Below the pieces are notes generated by a model. It was not told where the DNA came from, made no database searches, and worked only from the letters and a program-made list of their open reading frames with translations. Positions 1 through 6,376 of a DNA stretch of 30,527 nt are shown here, piece by piece (positions within the stretch are counted from its first letter, which is position 1; each line of letters starts with the position of its first letter). The stretch lies in NCBI GenBank assembly GCA_003150235.1, contig QAMW01000027.1, positions 94,398 through 124,924 on the forward strand. Direction: 5' to 3'. The position numbers and the translations under genes were made by a program. Source of the DNA: Bacteroidales bacterium (GTDB lineage: Bacteria; Bacteroidota; Bacteroidia; Bacteroidales; Muribaculaceae).

Positions 1-58
1 CATCGCAATCGCTATATTTGTGAAAAACCAATCATCACATCATGAAAACGCCTCTCCC
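1..58 (+). repeat. 58-bp promoter/start-codon direct repeat, copy 1
   Basis: Bases 1-58 are identical to 2075-2132; the match may extend left beyond the window. The unit holds a Bacteroidota -7 element (TATATTTG, 13-20), a short leader and the start ATGAAAACGCCTCTCCC (42-58). The copies diverge after base 58. Copy 1 continues directly into the RHS codons for SIHHYYPYGL, while copy 2 continues into a short unrelated reading frame. The unit therefore behaves as a mobile or duplicated expression head joined to different bodies. Confidence 0.93.
13..20 (+). promoter_or_regulatory. -7 promoter element ahead of RHS tip gene
   Basis: TATATTTG matches the Bacteroidota consensus TAnnTTTG and lies 21 bases before the ATG at 42. 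The -33 element would fall outside the window. In the second copy of the repeat it is present as TTG, 20 bases before the -7 element. Confidence 0.65.
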
Positions 59-890
59 AAGTATCCACCACTACTATCCCTACGGACTGACATTCGCCGA
101 TGCCGGGAAGGCTCCCGACCACCAGCCCTTCAAGTTCGGCGGCAAGGAGCTTGACGCAATGTACGGGCTCAACCTCCACGACTTCCATGCCCGCCTGCAG
201 ATCCCCGACCTCGGTCGCTTCGACCGCCCCGACCCCCTCTGCGAGAAAACCCCGCACCTCTCCCCCTATCTATTCTGCGCCAACGACCCCGTCAACAACA
301 CCGACTCCACCGGAAAAATTGTTGAATATCTGGGTGCTGATGACGAAAGAGAAGAGTTGATTAAACAGAATATACAGGTATTGCGAGACAACAGCAAAAT
401 CTTTAATGAGATTTACACTTGTCTTGAATCCTTCCCCGATGTCATAACCGTTGGGCTTGGAATTACATCCGATGTGGATGGAGGCAAGGCTCCTGGAGAG
501 TACAGGGTAGACGAAAAAGCAATCGTATTCGACATGTCGCGTGAAACTCCAACAGGACAAGTTATTTCCGAGGAGTTCTATCATGCTTATCAGGAGGCGA
601 ACAAATCCTTTAACATCGGTGAGTGGAATCGCGAATTTGAAGCCAAAGTAGCATTGTCGGCAATTTGCGGCGAGGCGGGATTGCCGCTTTGGCAATTCGA
701 AAACATGGGTAATTTTTCTACTGAAATATACACAAATTACCTGTATCAAGGGAAGGTATCTTCAAAAAATTTCGATTCAACCTATAAATTATATGGTAAC
801 AAATTCGCCAATTCATATAAAAATGTACTTAATTACAATGTACCGGTAAAGAGTGTACCGCTTACATTAAAATATCTCTTACGAAAATGA
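42..890 (+). CDS. RHS core fragment with variable C-terminal (toxin-like) domain
   Basis: The product has 282 residues. Residues 1-6 come from the 58-bp repeat. Residues 8-92 are the second half of a Bacteroidota RHS core (HHYYPYGL, KFGGKELDAMYGL, LGRFDRPDPL, SPYLFCANDPVNNTDSTGK). Residues 93-282 form a variable tip of the kind that carries toxins in RHS polymorphic systems. The tip contains SEEFYHAYQ (176-184) and REFEAK (197-202), a layout like a zinc peptidase HExxH...E site but with Glu in place of the first His. There is no signal peptide and none of the long RHS beta-cage, so this is either an orphan tip or a short stand-alone toxin expressed from the repeat's promoter. Codons become AT-rich towards the 3' end. 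The stop overlaps the next start (ATGA), suggesting coupled toxin-immunity expression. Toxin activity is inferred, not shown. Confidence 0.8.
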   Translation: MKTPLPSIHHYYPYGLTFADAGKAPDHQPFKFGGKELDAMYGLNLHDFHARLQIPDLGRFDRPDPLCEKTPHLSPYLFCANDPVNNTDSTGKIVEYLGADDEREELIKQNIQVLRDNSKIFNEIYTCLESFPDVITVGLGITSDVDGGKAPGEYRVDEKAIVFDMSRETPTGQVISEEFYHAYQEANKSFNIGEWNREFEAKVALSAICGEAGLPLWQFENMGNFSTEIYTNYLYQGKVSSKNFDSTYKLYGNKFANSYKNVLNYNVPVKSVPLTLKYLLRK

Positions 891-1441
891 AAAAAATTGT
901 AGTTTTACTTCTGATAGTCGTTCTATCAATTAATATCAATGGCAAAACCCATGTTTATACATGTAGCGACTGGGCTTTATCTGATTGGATGAGTGCTCAT
1001 TTAGCTTTAGCTTTATTAGAAGAGAGAAATCGCAATTTATTGTTTACATTACTTGATAATCAAAACAATAGATTAGTAGTAGTGATGTCTTTAAGCCCTG
1101 ATGATGAATTAATAATGGTTAACGCCTCAAGAAAACCGCATTCATTTACCGATGAAAATATTAACTCAATTTTTCAATCAATAAAAAACGATTTTGCCAA
1201 ATCAGATACAGTATTACGTTTAGTAAGCTATGAAGCACTCTATTTAACAAAAGAGAAAAAAGATTATGACTATTTGAACCAACGTCAGCTTCTACCTTTT
1301 AACTCATATTTCTTTCAAAGGGCTGTTAAAGAATCAGGTGCAAAGACCCACGATGAAAAAATAAAGGTATTGAAAGAATGGATTGATAAAGTCATGAACC
1401 AATCAATAAGAGCATCAACTGACCCATGGAAATTACTCTGA
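887..1441 (+). CDS. Candidate RHS immunity protein, exported
   Basis: The product has 184 residues and no family that I recognise. Residues 1-19 look like a signal peptide (MKKIVVLLLIVVLSINING). The rest is a soluble, charged domain (SDWALSDWMSAHLALALLEE, later KIKVLKEWIDKVMNQS). It starts inside the stop codon of the RHS tip gene (ATGA), which is the usual place for the cognate immunity gene. It is clearly more AT-rich than the RHS sequence on both sides. If it is exported, it would protect in the periplasm, so the partner toxin would act there. It could instead be a second effector or an unrelated secreted protein. Its 3' end overlaps the start of the next RHS fragment by 16 bases. Confidence 0.65.
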   Translation: MKKIVVLLLIVVLSININGKTHVYTCSDWALSDWMSAHLALALLEERNRNLLFTLLDNQNNRLVVVMSLSPDDELIMVNASRKPHSFTDENINSIFQSIKNDFAKSDTVLRLVSYEALYLTKEKKDYDYLNQRQLLPFNSYFFQRAVKESGAKTHDEKIKVLKEWIDKVMNQSIRASTDPWKLL

Positions 1442-1671
1442 TAAAGAGATCCCTCGTCGACTACTCCGGACCGGTCATCTACGAAAACGGGGCGGTGAAG
1501 CGGGTGATGTTTGACGGGGGCTACGCCACCTTCGACGCGAGGGGTGTGCCCGGATGGCACTACTTCCTGTGCGACCATGCGGGCAGTGTGCGCGTGGTCG
1601 CCGACATGTGGGGACGCGCCGAGCAGATAAACCACTACTACCCCTACGGGCTGATTCACAAGCCGTTGTAG
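1426..1671 (+). pseudogene. RHS core remnant, first half
   Basis: An 81-codon fragment of a Bacteroidota RHS core: LVDYSGPVIYENGAVKRV, then WHYFLCDHAGSVRVVAD, then AEQINHYYPYGL. Homology begins a few codons after the ATG. It ends at HYYPYGL followed by IHKPL and a TAG supplied by the start of a G/C-rich intergenic repeat. Read end to end, this piece followed by the fragment at 42-890 would restore one continuous RHS core, so the two are in permuted order. Translation from 1426 is possible but the product would be a stub. I regard it as debris of a displaced or rearranged RHS gene. Confidence 0.75.
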
Positions 1672-1735
1672 GGGCGAGTGGAAGCTCGCCCGTATCCCAC
1701 CCCTGCATCGCGGGCGTCCTTCCAGGCGCCCCTAC
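1668..1735. repeat. Intergenic inverted-repeat element
   Basis: GTAGGGGCG (1668-1676) pairs with CGCCCCTAC (1727-1735) across a G/C-rich interior that includes GAAGCTCGCCCG. The element starts on the stop codon of the RHS remnant. It looks like a REP/MITE-like intergenic element; copy number elsewhere cannot be seen here. Confidence 0.55.
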
Positions 1736-1822
1736 AGCTACGCGCTGACATCTGAAATCTAAAAACTGAAAACTGACAACTGCCCTCTGACAACTCTTTT
1801 CCCACAGGGAAAAATCCAAACT

Positions 1823-1893
1823 TAGCCGGGGGTTGAGCGCAGCGATACCCCCGGACTGCGTGCTCTCCCCCTCTCGTTTCCCGACAGGGAATC
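1823..1893 (+). repeat. Inverted-repeat family member a
   Basis: The left part (1823-1854) starts TAGCCGGGGGTTGAGCGCAG and ends ACCCCCGG. The right part (1876-1893) is GTTTCCCGACAGGGAATC. Both parts recur in reverse orientation and order at 3244-3305, with an exact 18-base match for the right part. The pair flanks the gene cassette at 2075-3222. Confidence 0.65.
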
Positions 1894-1947
1894 ATCACCC
1901 GTGCGCCAAGATGATTCCTACGGAAACATCTGATTTTGCATCTATTT

Positions 1948-1980
1948 CCGGGGGTTTCGCTTCGCTCAACGCCCCGGCTA
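1948..1980 (-). repeat. Inverted-repeat family member b
   Basis: Its reverse complement starts TAGCCGGGGCGTTGAGCGAA and ends ACCCCCGG. It matches 1823-1854 at nearly every position, so members a and b could form a long imperfect hairpin. Confidence 0.65.
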
Positions 1981-2063
1981 AATTCAGATGATGCCCGGAG
2001 GGCAACAATTCCTCTTCCAATCATTTCTCTCAAAGAAAATTCTACAAAATTTCCGGCAAAAGC

Positions 2064-2094
2064 TTGCAATCAGCCATCGCAATCGCTATATTTG
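2064..2094 (+). promoter_or_regulatory. Bacteroidota-type promoter of second repeat copy
   Basis: TTG (2064-2066), 20 bases, then TATATTTG (2087-2094). This fits the -33/-7 layout of the primary sigma factor of Bacteroidota. Transcription would begin about 2101, giving a very short leader before the ATG at 2116. Confidence 0.7.
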
Positions 2095-2132
2095 TGAAAA
2101 ACCAATCATCACATCATGAAAACGCCTCTCCC
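2075..2132 (+). repeat. 58-bp promoter/start-codon direct repeat, copy 2
   Basis: Identical to bases 1-58. Here the start codon at 2116 opens a 26-codon frame instead of an RHS fragment. Confidence 0.93.
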
Positions 2133-2196
2133 CGCTATATTACCGGCTGCATCAATAAACACTACTAAAATTCGCAATCATGAAAGATATTTTTGA
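2116..2196 (+). CDS. Possible 26-codon leader peptide from the repeat
   Basis: The repeat's start codon opens MKTPLPAILPAASINTTKI..., with TGA at 2194-2196. The stop lies inside the beginning of the next gene (ATG at 2180) in another frame, so the two could be translationally coupled. It may be only the stub of whatever gene the repeat originally headed. Confidence 0.35.
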   Translation: MKTPLPAILPAASINTTKIRNHERYF

Positions 2197-2578
2197 CGGA
2201 ATTAATTACTGGATTTATTGGTACGAATACAGGATATGGGGCGGAAGTTGGAGTCTTATTCAGCATCTGTGCATAATGTGGATTATATTTTTCGGATATA
2301 TATTTGGGATATCATTTATTTTTCTCGAGAAACTAAATCTAAAAGGAACATTTTGGGGCGAAAACATGGGATTAATCGTTATTTTAATAGCTCTTGTCTT
2401 TACCTTGATTCTTGCAGCTTACCTATTGCAAGGGAAAAGGTATCGACGAATCCTTGCCAATCATGATAAATATGATGGTTGGGAAGAGAAATATCAGACA
2501 TGGGCTATTTCTGTGTCCATATTGGCTGTAGTGGGTTTACTTGCTCCTATTGTTTATCTCGCACTTACTGCCGAATAA
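2180..2578 (+). CDS. Small membrane protein, unknown function
   Basis: The product has 132 residues. Three hydrophobic spans are visible, at roughly residues 30-50 (CIMWIIFFGYIFGISFIF), 62-84 (MGLIVILIALVFTLILAAYL) and 107-129 (TWAISVSILAVVGLLAPIVY). A charged loop (QGKRYRRILANHDKYDGWEEK) separates spans two and three. I recognise no family. It stands behind the second copy of the 58-bp repeat and 20 bases before an exported protein, in the same setting as the RHS tip/immunity pair. An orphan immunity or effector-associated role is possible but only inferred. Low G+C relative to the housekeeping genes suggests acquisition. Confidence 0.7.
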   Translation: MKDIFDGINYWIYWYEYRIWGGSWSLIQHLCIMWIIFFGYIFGISFIFLEKLNLKGTFWGENMGLIVILIALVFTLILAAYLLQGKRYRRILANHDKYDGWEEKYQTWAISVSILAVVGLLAPIVYLALTAE

Positions 2579-2598
2579 ACTGATTTAAAAATCTTGAT

Positions 2599-3222
2599 AT
2601 GAAGCGATTATTGGTTTTGATTTTGATGATGGCGGCGATGATGCCGGTGTGTGTCGACGCGCAGCGTCGAGCAAAGGGAGCCGTGCCACCGCTCAAGGAA
2701 ATAGTCAAAGAGGTTTTTGTCAAGGAATTTGGCATGGGTCAGCCTAAAACCGTCAGGATAACCCACATGTATGACGCGTTGACCAAATCCAATATCCTTG
2801 AGCTTGTGGACGTCAAAAGCCGTCCTGACACTTTGTTTATCAGATTCTCTATGCCGAGCGATGGCGACATCTCAGGAGTGACGGCTTGGCATAGAAACGG
2901 ACAGGCGTATGCGTGTAATTACATGAAGGATTTGTCACATTTCAATAAATATATCCGCAAATACTATGAAAATGTCGAATGGTATCATGTGAATTCATAT
3001 TTTGTTGAAAATTCAACAAGAATGCAAATTGGAACGAGAGAAGAAATATATCATATTATCCATTCTTGGGACAAAATGAGGTTTGATAAATATTTCAAGG
3101 AAAGGTTCGGAGGCGTTTGTGGCGTTGACAGTGAAACCTTTATCAGGATAATCCGGAATCGCAACAGTTACAGTTTCGACAGCTATACGGGGTATTATCG
3201 CAAAGGCGGTGTAAATTATTGA
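2599..3222 (+). CDS. Exported protein, unknown function
   Basis: The product has 207 residues with a clear signal peptide (MKRLLVLILMMAAMMPVCVDAQ, cleavage near residue 21). The mature part is mixed alpha/beta, rich in aromatic and basic residues (FNKYIRKYYENVEWYHVNSY; WDKMRFDKYFKERFGG), with two Cys (about residues 97 and 173). No catalytic motif or known family is recognised. It follows the small membrane protein by 20 bases and is probably co-transcribed with it from the promoter at 2064-2094. A periplasmic immunity or accessory role in the RHS island is a guess from position only. Confidence 0.75.
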   Translation: MKRLLVLILMMAAMMPVCVDAQRRAKGAVPPLKEIVKEVFVKEFGMGQPKTVRITHMYDALTKSNILELVDVKSRPDTLFIRFSMPSDGDISGVTAWHRNGQAYACNYMKDLSHFNKYIRKYYENVEWYHVNSYFVENSTRMQIGTREEIYHIIHSWDKMRFDKYFKERFGGVCGVDSETFIRIIRNRNSYSFDSYTGYYRKGGVNY

Positions 3223-3243
3223 CTCTTTTACCCGCTGCTCGTT

Positions 3244-3305
3244 GATTCCCTGTCGGGAAACGCGCCTCCTTGCGCCCTCTCCCGGGGGCTCGCTCAACGC
3301 CCCCG
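3244..3305 (-). repeat. Inverted-repeat family member c
   Basis: GATTCCCTGTCGGGAAAC (3244-3261) is the exact reverse complement of 1876-1893. CCGGGGGCTCGCTCAACGCC (from 3282) resembles the reverse complement of 1823-1854. Together they form an inverted copy of member a on the far side of the 2075-3222 cassette. Confidence 0.65.
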
Positions 3306-3432
3306 TGGAGACGTCATCAATACAAACAGATGGCTCAAATTACGGGTATATGCCGATACCTTGGAGGGATAGGTATATCATTATAGGGACAAAAACGGAT
3401 TGGAATGTGATGCCGTAGTGGCGGGAATTGAG

Positions 3433-3440
3433 TATCTTTG
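3433..3440 (+). promoter_or_regulatory. -7 promoter element
   Basis: TATCTTTG matches TAnnTTTG and lies 17 bases before the ATG at 3458. No clear -33 element is seen. Its position favours the start at 3458 over the TTG at 3428, which would lie upstream of the transcript. Confidence 0.6.
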
Positions 3441-3457
3441 CGCAAATTTTCGGAATT

Positions 3458-3676
3458 ATGAAATTGGCACGATATAAGAAGGCGTTTCTTGTGCTTGCGA
3501 TTGTGTTTGCGGCAGCTGTGCTTGCCGAGATGATTATATCGATATGCGTGACTGTTGTCGAACCGGTAATCGTGGCTGTAACTGTGCTGCTGTTTTGTCT
3601 TGCACAGACATTGTATCGCAATGCGGTAAAGGCTGAAAAGGAAAATAAAGACTTGACAGATAGTAATAAAAGATGA
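3458..3676 (+). CDS. Small membrane protein upstream of EamA exporter
   Basis: The product has 72 residues from the ATG at 3458 (MKLARYKKAF...). Two hydrophobic spans (about residues 9-29 and 32-50) are followed by a basic, charged tail (LYRNAVKAEKENKDLTDSNKR). No family is recognised. The stop overlaps the start of the exporter gene (ATGA), so the two are translationally coupled. It could be an accessory subunit of the exporter or just a conserved small membrane protein. Confidence 0.65.
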   Translation: MKLARYKKAFLVLAIVFAAAVLAEMIISICVTVVEPVIVAVTVLLFCLAQTLYRNAVKAEKENKDLTDSNKR

Positions 3677-4632
3677 AAGGCTTGTCGCAACTTAAAGGGC
3701 ATGTGTCCATGTTGGGTGCCAATATCATGTGGGGCATGATGGCACCTGTAGCAAAGATGGTTATGGCTGGGGGGATTGTGGCTCCGTTGCTTATGACTGA
3801 TTTCCGGATATTCGGCGCCGCCATATTGTTTTGGCTCACTTCGTTGCTGTTGCCTAAGGAGCATGTCCCTGTCGGCGATTTGCTCCGGCTTGCGAGTGCC
3901 GGTATGCTCGGTATCGTGTTCAATCAGGGATGTTACGTGTTTGGGGTGGGTTATACCTATCCGAGCGAAGCCTCTATCATCACTACCACAATGCCTATCT
4001 GGGTCATGATACTTGCCGCGTTTTTCCTCGGCGAGCCTGTCACCTGGAAAAAGGTTGTCGGTATTCTGCTTGGCGCATCGGGAGCACTGTTGCTTGTGCT
4101 TGGCGGCCACGGGGCTTCATCGGAAATGAAAGCCGACAATCCGGTATTGGGCGACATCCTTGTACTCACCGCGCAGTTGAGCTATGCGCTGTATCTTACG
4201 CTCTATAAGAATTTCATAAAGAAATATTCGCTTGTGACGCTCATGAAATGGATGTTCACGTTTGCTTCACTGGCGATATTGCCGTTTTCGGTGACGACCG
4301 TAATCCACACCGACTGGAATGCTTTGAGTCCAATGGAGATAGGAGGCGCGGCTTACGTGGTGTTAGGCGGTACATTCCTTGCTTATGTTTTTGTGATGAT
4401 AGGTCAGAAAGCGTTGCGCCCCACGCTTGTAGGCATGTATAATTATGTGCAGCCCATAGTTGCCACTGCTATAGGGATATGGATGGGGCTTGACGTGATG
4501 ACTCCTGTAAAGGGACTTGCGGTGGCATTGATATTCAGCGGAGTGCTGTTGGTCAACATGAGCAAGGCGGCTCACAGGCATAAGCCTACACCTGTCGACG
4601 GTGATGTCAGCGATGAAGGTCGTTCTCGCTGA
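3673..4632 (+). CDS. EamA/DMT-family transporter
   Basis: The product has 319 residues and about ten hydrophobic spans arranged as two EamA repeats (roughly residues 10-140 and 155-295). Typical features are ANIMWGMMAPVAKMV near the N-terminus, SEASIITTTMPIWVMILAAFFLGEP at the end of repeat one, and the second-repeat counterpart ALRPTLVGMYNYVQPIVATA. It belongs to the drug/metabolite transporter superfamily of inner-membrane exporters of amino acids, metabolites or drugs; the substrate cannot be read from sequence. It is coupled to the small gene upstream. Its last 26 bases overlap the end of the convergent LuxR-type gene. Confidence 0.9.
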   Translation: MKGLSQLKGHVSMLGANIMWGMMAPVAKMVMAGGIVAPLLMTDFRIFGAAILFWLTSLLLPKEHVPVGDLLRLASAGMLGIVFNQGCYVFGVGYTYPSEASIITTTMPIWVMILAAFFLGEPVTWKKVVGILLGASGALLLVLGGHGASSEMKADNPVLGDILVLTAQLSYALYLTLYKNFIKKYSLVTLMKWMFTFASLAILPFSVTTVIHTDWNALSPMEIGGAAYVVLGGTFLAYVFVMIGQKALRPTLVGMYNYVQPIVATAIGIWMGLDVMTPVKGLAVALIFSGVLLVNMSKAAHRHKPTPVDGDVSDEGRSR

Positions 4633-5125
4633 TGTAACCGTTCATCATGGCATAGACTGATAATCCCGACACACTTTTTATGCCGAGTTTCGCCGTGATG
4701 TTTTTACGGTGAGACAGCACAGTATTGAAGCTGATATTCAGCCGGTCGGCGATTTCTTTGTTTATCATGCCTCTTGCTACCAGACTCAGCACTTCGATTT
4801 CCCGTTGTGAAAGTTCCGCCGACTCTGTGTCGGGCTGCCGACGCTCGATATTCTTCAATATCGCGTCAAGCTGCTCCACGATAGTACTCTCACTGCGTGT
4901 CAGGTCGATATTCTCTCCCGTGATTACTGTGCGTGACCGCCTGGGGATGAAGAAATCGAGTGAAGATGCAAATTTGACCGGCGAGACGATATAGAGCGTC
5001 GTTGGGGTATCGGAGTTTTCGTCAGCCGACATGGCGATAGTGGCGTCAATATCGAAATATTGACGTAACAGATAGCGCAATCCTATGCCCTGTAGGGTGT
5101 CGTCGGGAAGCAGGATTACCGTCAT
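4607..5125 (-). CDS. LuxR-type regulator with degenerate receiver
   Basis: The product has 172 residues. The C-terminal GerE/LuxR helix-turn-helix (about 103-165) is clear: LSQREIEVLSLVARGMINKE, then ISFNTVLSHRKNITAKLGI. The N-terminal 95 residues have the length and strand pattern of a response-regulator receiver (MTVILLPDDTLQGIGLRYLL), but the strand that should carry the phosphorylated Asp reads LYIVSP, so it is likely a pseudo-receiver. The start codon overlaps the stop of the upstream ScdA-like gene by one base, suggesting a shared function. Target genes are unknown. Confidence 0.85.
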   Translation of the reverse strand: MTVILLPDDTLQGIGLRYLLRQYFDIDATIAMSADENSDTPTTLYIVSPVKFASSLDFFIPRRSRTVITGENIDLTRSESTIVEQLDAILKNIERRQPDTESAELSQREIEVLSLVARGMINKEIADRLNISFNTVLSHRKNITAKLGIKSVSGLSVYAMMNGYISENDLHR

Positions 5126-5802
5126 CAGCTTTTGTGTTGGAGTGAGCGGCCTATGGGGAGCAGTATGCGGTCGCGTATGCGGTTATTCTGCCTCATGTCT
5201 TTCTCCAGGGTTATTATCGCAACAATTACCGCGTAACAGAGATTGAGGTCATAGCTCCCCGAAAGATGTTTTATAAACATACTTTTCAGGTCGCCGAGCT
5301 TGTCCTCTATAATGGAGTCGCTTTCTGCTTGGGGAATGACAATGCCGCTTCCGTCGGCTTCCATGGCGCTGATTGCCGGAAACAGGTTGTTGAGGTCGTG
5401 ACCGATACGGGTTTCGATATCGTGTTCAAGTTCCTGATAAAACTTGAACATGGCGTCAAGGCTGGCATTGGATTCTCCCGACGACTTGAGGAGGAGCGAG
5501 AAATGACGGCGTATGTTAGGCATCTGATAGTTGCGGTAATAATTATAGGTTTTTATCAGATAGCCTATTATCTCGCTTGTGCGGAAGCCGAGCAATGTAT
5601 CTTCCGGGAAATAGCCGTCGTTGATGAACGTATTGAGGATGACAAGCACGAAATCACAGTCAAGACCGTGATTGCCGCATATTTCCGCTACGGAGTAGTC
5701 GCCCGTGCCGAGATTTATGCCGAAACGGTTGATTACGGGAATCACCGACGGCTCATGGACTATCACGTCGCTCATGCGTGTGTCACGGTATATTAGTGCC
5801 AT
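5125..5802 (-). CDS. ScdA/DUF542-hemerythrin-like protein
   Basis: The product has 225 residues. Residues 10-62 resemble the ScdA_N (DUF542) domain: MSDVIVHEPSVIPVINRFGI, then SVAEICGNHGLD and VLVILN. The helical remainder resembles the hemerythrin-like part of iron-sulfur repair proteins of the ScdA/YtfE (RIC) group. The family's Cys pair (FCCGG-type) reads NLGTG here, and the usual His ligands of the first helix are replaced (YLIKTYNYYRNY). Some later His/Glu remain (IRRHF, LEHDIETRIGHDLNNLF). It may therefore be a sensor or regulatory version rather than a repair enzyme. It overlaps the LuxR-type gene by one base, so the pair may form a small stress-response unit. Confidence 0.65.
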   Translation of the reverse strand: MALIYRDTRMSDVIVHEPSVIPVINRFGINLGTGDYSVAEICGNHGLDCDFVLVILNTFINDGYFPEDTLLGFRTSEIIGYLIKTYNYYRNYQMPNIRRHFSLLLKSSGESNASLDAMFKFYQELEHDIETRIGHDLNNLFPAISAMEADGSGIVIPQAESDSIIEDKLGDLKSMFIKHLSGSYDLNLCYAVIVAIITLEKDMRQNNRIRDRILLPIGRSLQHKS

Positions 5803-5808
5803 ATAATA

Positions 5809-6366
5809 TTAGTGCTTTGTATGCTTGATGGTGATGGTGCCCGACTCGGTGATGACGATATCCATTGTCACGTCGTGAGGCTCGGCGTCGATTTCATCGA
5901 CCAGCTGGAAATCATAGCCTACGCCGATCTTGGTGGCTCCTGTGTGGCTGAGCAAGCGGTCGTAGTAACCTTTGCCTCTACCCACACGGTTGCCGTTGCG
6001 GTCGTATGCGACGGCAGGCACTACAATCAGTTCGATGTTGTCAATCTCTTCAATGTCATCACCGGTAGGTTCCTCGATATGGAATGCCCCATACTGGAGA
6101 CGGGTGCGATCGTAAGGCAGTACCTCGAGATCCACGCCGTTGACTCTCGGGAGGAAAAAGTGCTTGCGGTCATGCCACTTGTTGATAAACTCTATTGTCG
6201 ACAGTTCATCGGGCAGCGAGTGATACATCAGTATTTTGTCTGCCATGATGAATGCAGCCGATTTCTCAAGCAATGAGAATACGGCATCGGCTGCCCTTGA
6301 ACGCTCAATGTCCGACAGAAGAGCCTTGTGGGCTTTTATCCGGCGTCTTATTTCCTCTTTTTTCAT
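5809..6366 (-). CDS. 5-formyltetrahydrofolate cyclo-ligase
   Basis: The product has 185 residues, the normal length for the MTHFS family. It converts 5-formyl-THF and ATP to 5,10-methenyl-THF in one-carbon metabolism. Diagnostic features are the N-terminal basic helix (KKEEIRRRIKAHKALL), FFLPRV, GAFHIEEP, and the nucleotide-binding GRGKGYYDRLL (129-139). It follows the S41 protease gene by 10 bases and precedes the ScdA-like gene by 6, so it is inside the minus-strand operon. Confidence 0.93.
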   Translation of the reverse strand: MKKEEIRRRIKAHKALLSDIERSRAADAVFSLLEKSAAFIMADKILMYHSLPDELSTIEFINKWHDRKHFFLPRVNGVDLEVLPYDRTRLQYGAFHIEEPTGDDIEEIDNIELIVVPAVAYDRNGNRVGRGKGYYDRLLSHTGATKIGVGYDFQLVDEIDAEPHDVTMDIVITESGTITIKHTKH

Positions 6367-6376
6367 AATAATCCTG

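Larger units (their letters stand above)
1736..2074. other. Non-coding spacer made of short inverted repeats
   Basis: I see no convincing gene here. The stretch holds an A-rich run of CTGAAAACTGACAACTG-like words (about 1748-1795), small hairpins built on CCCACAGGG and CCCGACAGGG, and two similar G/C-rich words in opposite orientation (listed separately at 1823-1854 and 1948-1980). It ends at the promoter of the second 58-bp repeat. Confidence 0.6.

Noticed and set aside
1736..2074. CRISPR-like array or tRNA in the intergenic repeats
   Set aside because: The repeats are few, inverted and unevenly spaced, and no cloverleaf or regular spacer pattern is seen.
1..3305. Insertion sequence or prophage origin of the RHS region
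   Set aside because: No transposase, integrase or phage gene is present, and no terminal repeats with target duplication were found. The direct repeat contains a promoter and start codon and is better explained as RHS cassette duplication.
3340..4110. Long open frame on the minus strand opposite the EamA gene
   Set aside because: It encodes a His/Gln-rich, low-complexity protein with no recognisable domain. The plus-strand transporter with its ten hydrophobic spans is clearly the gene.
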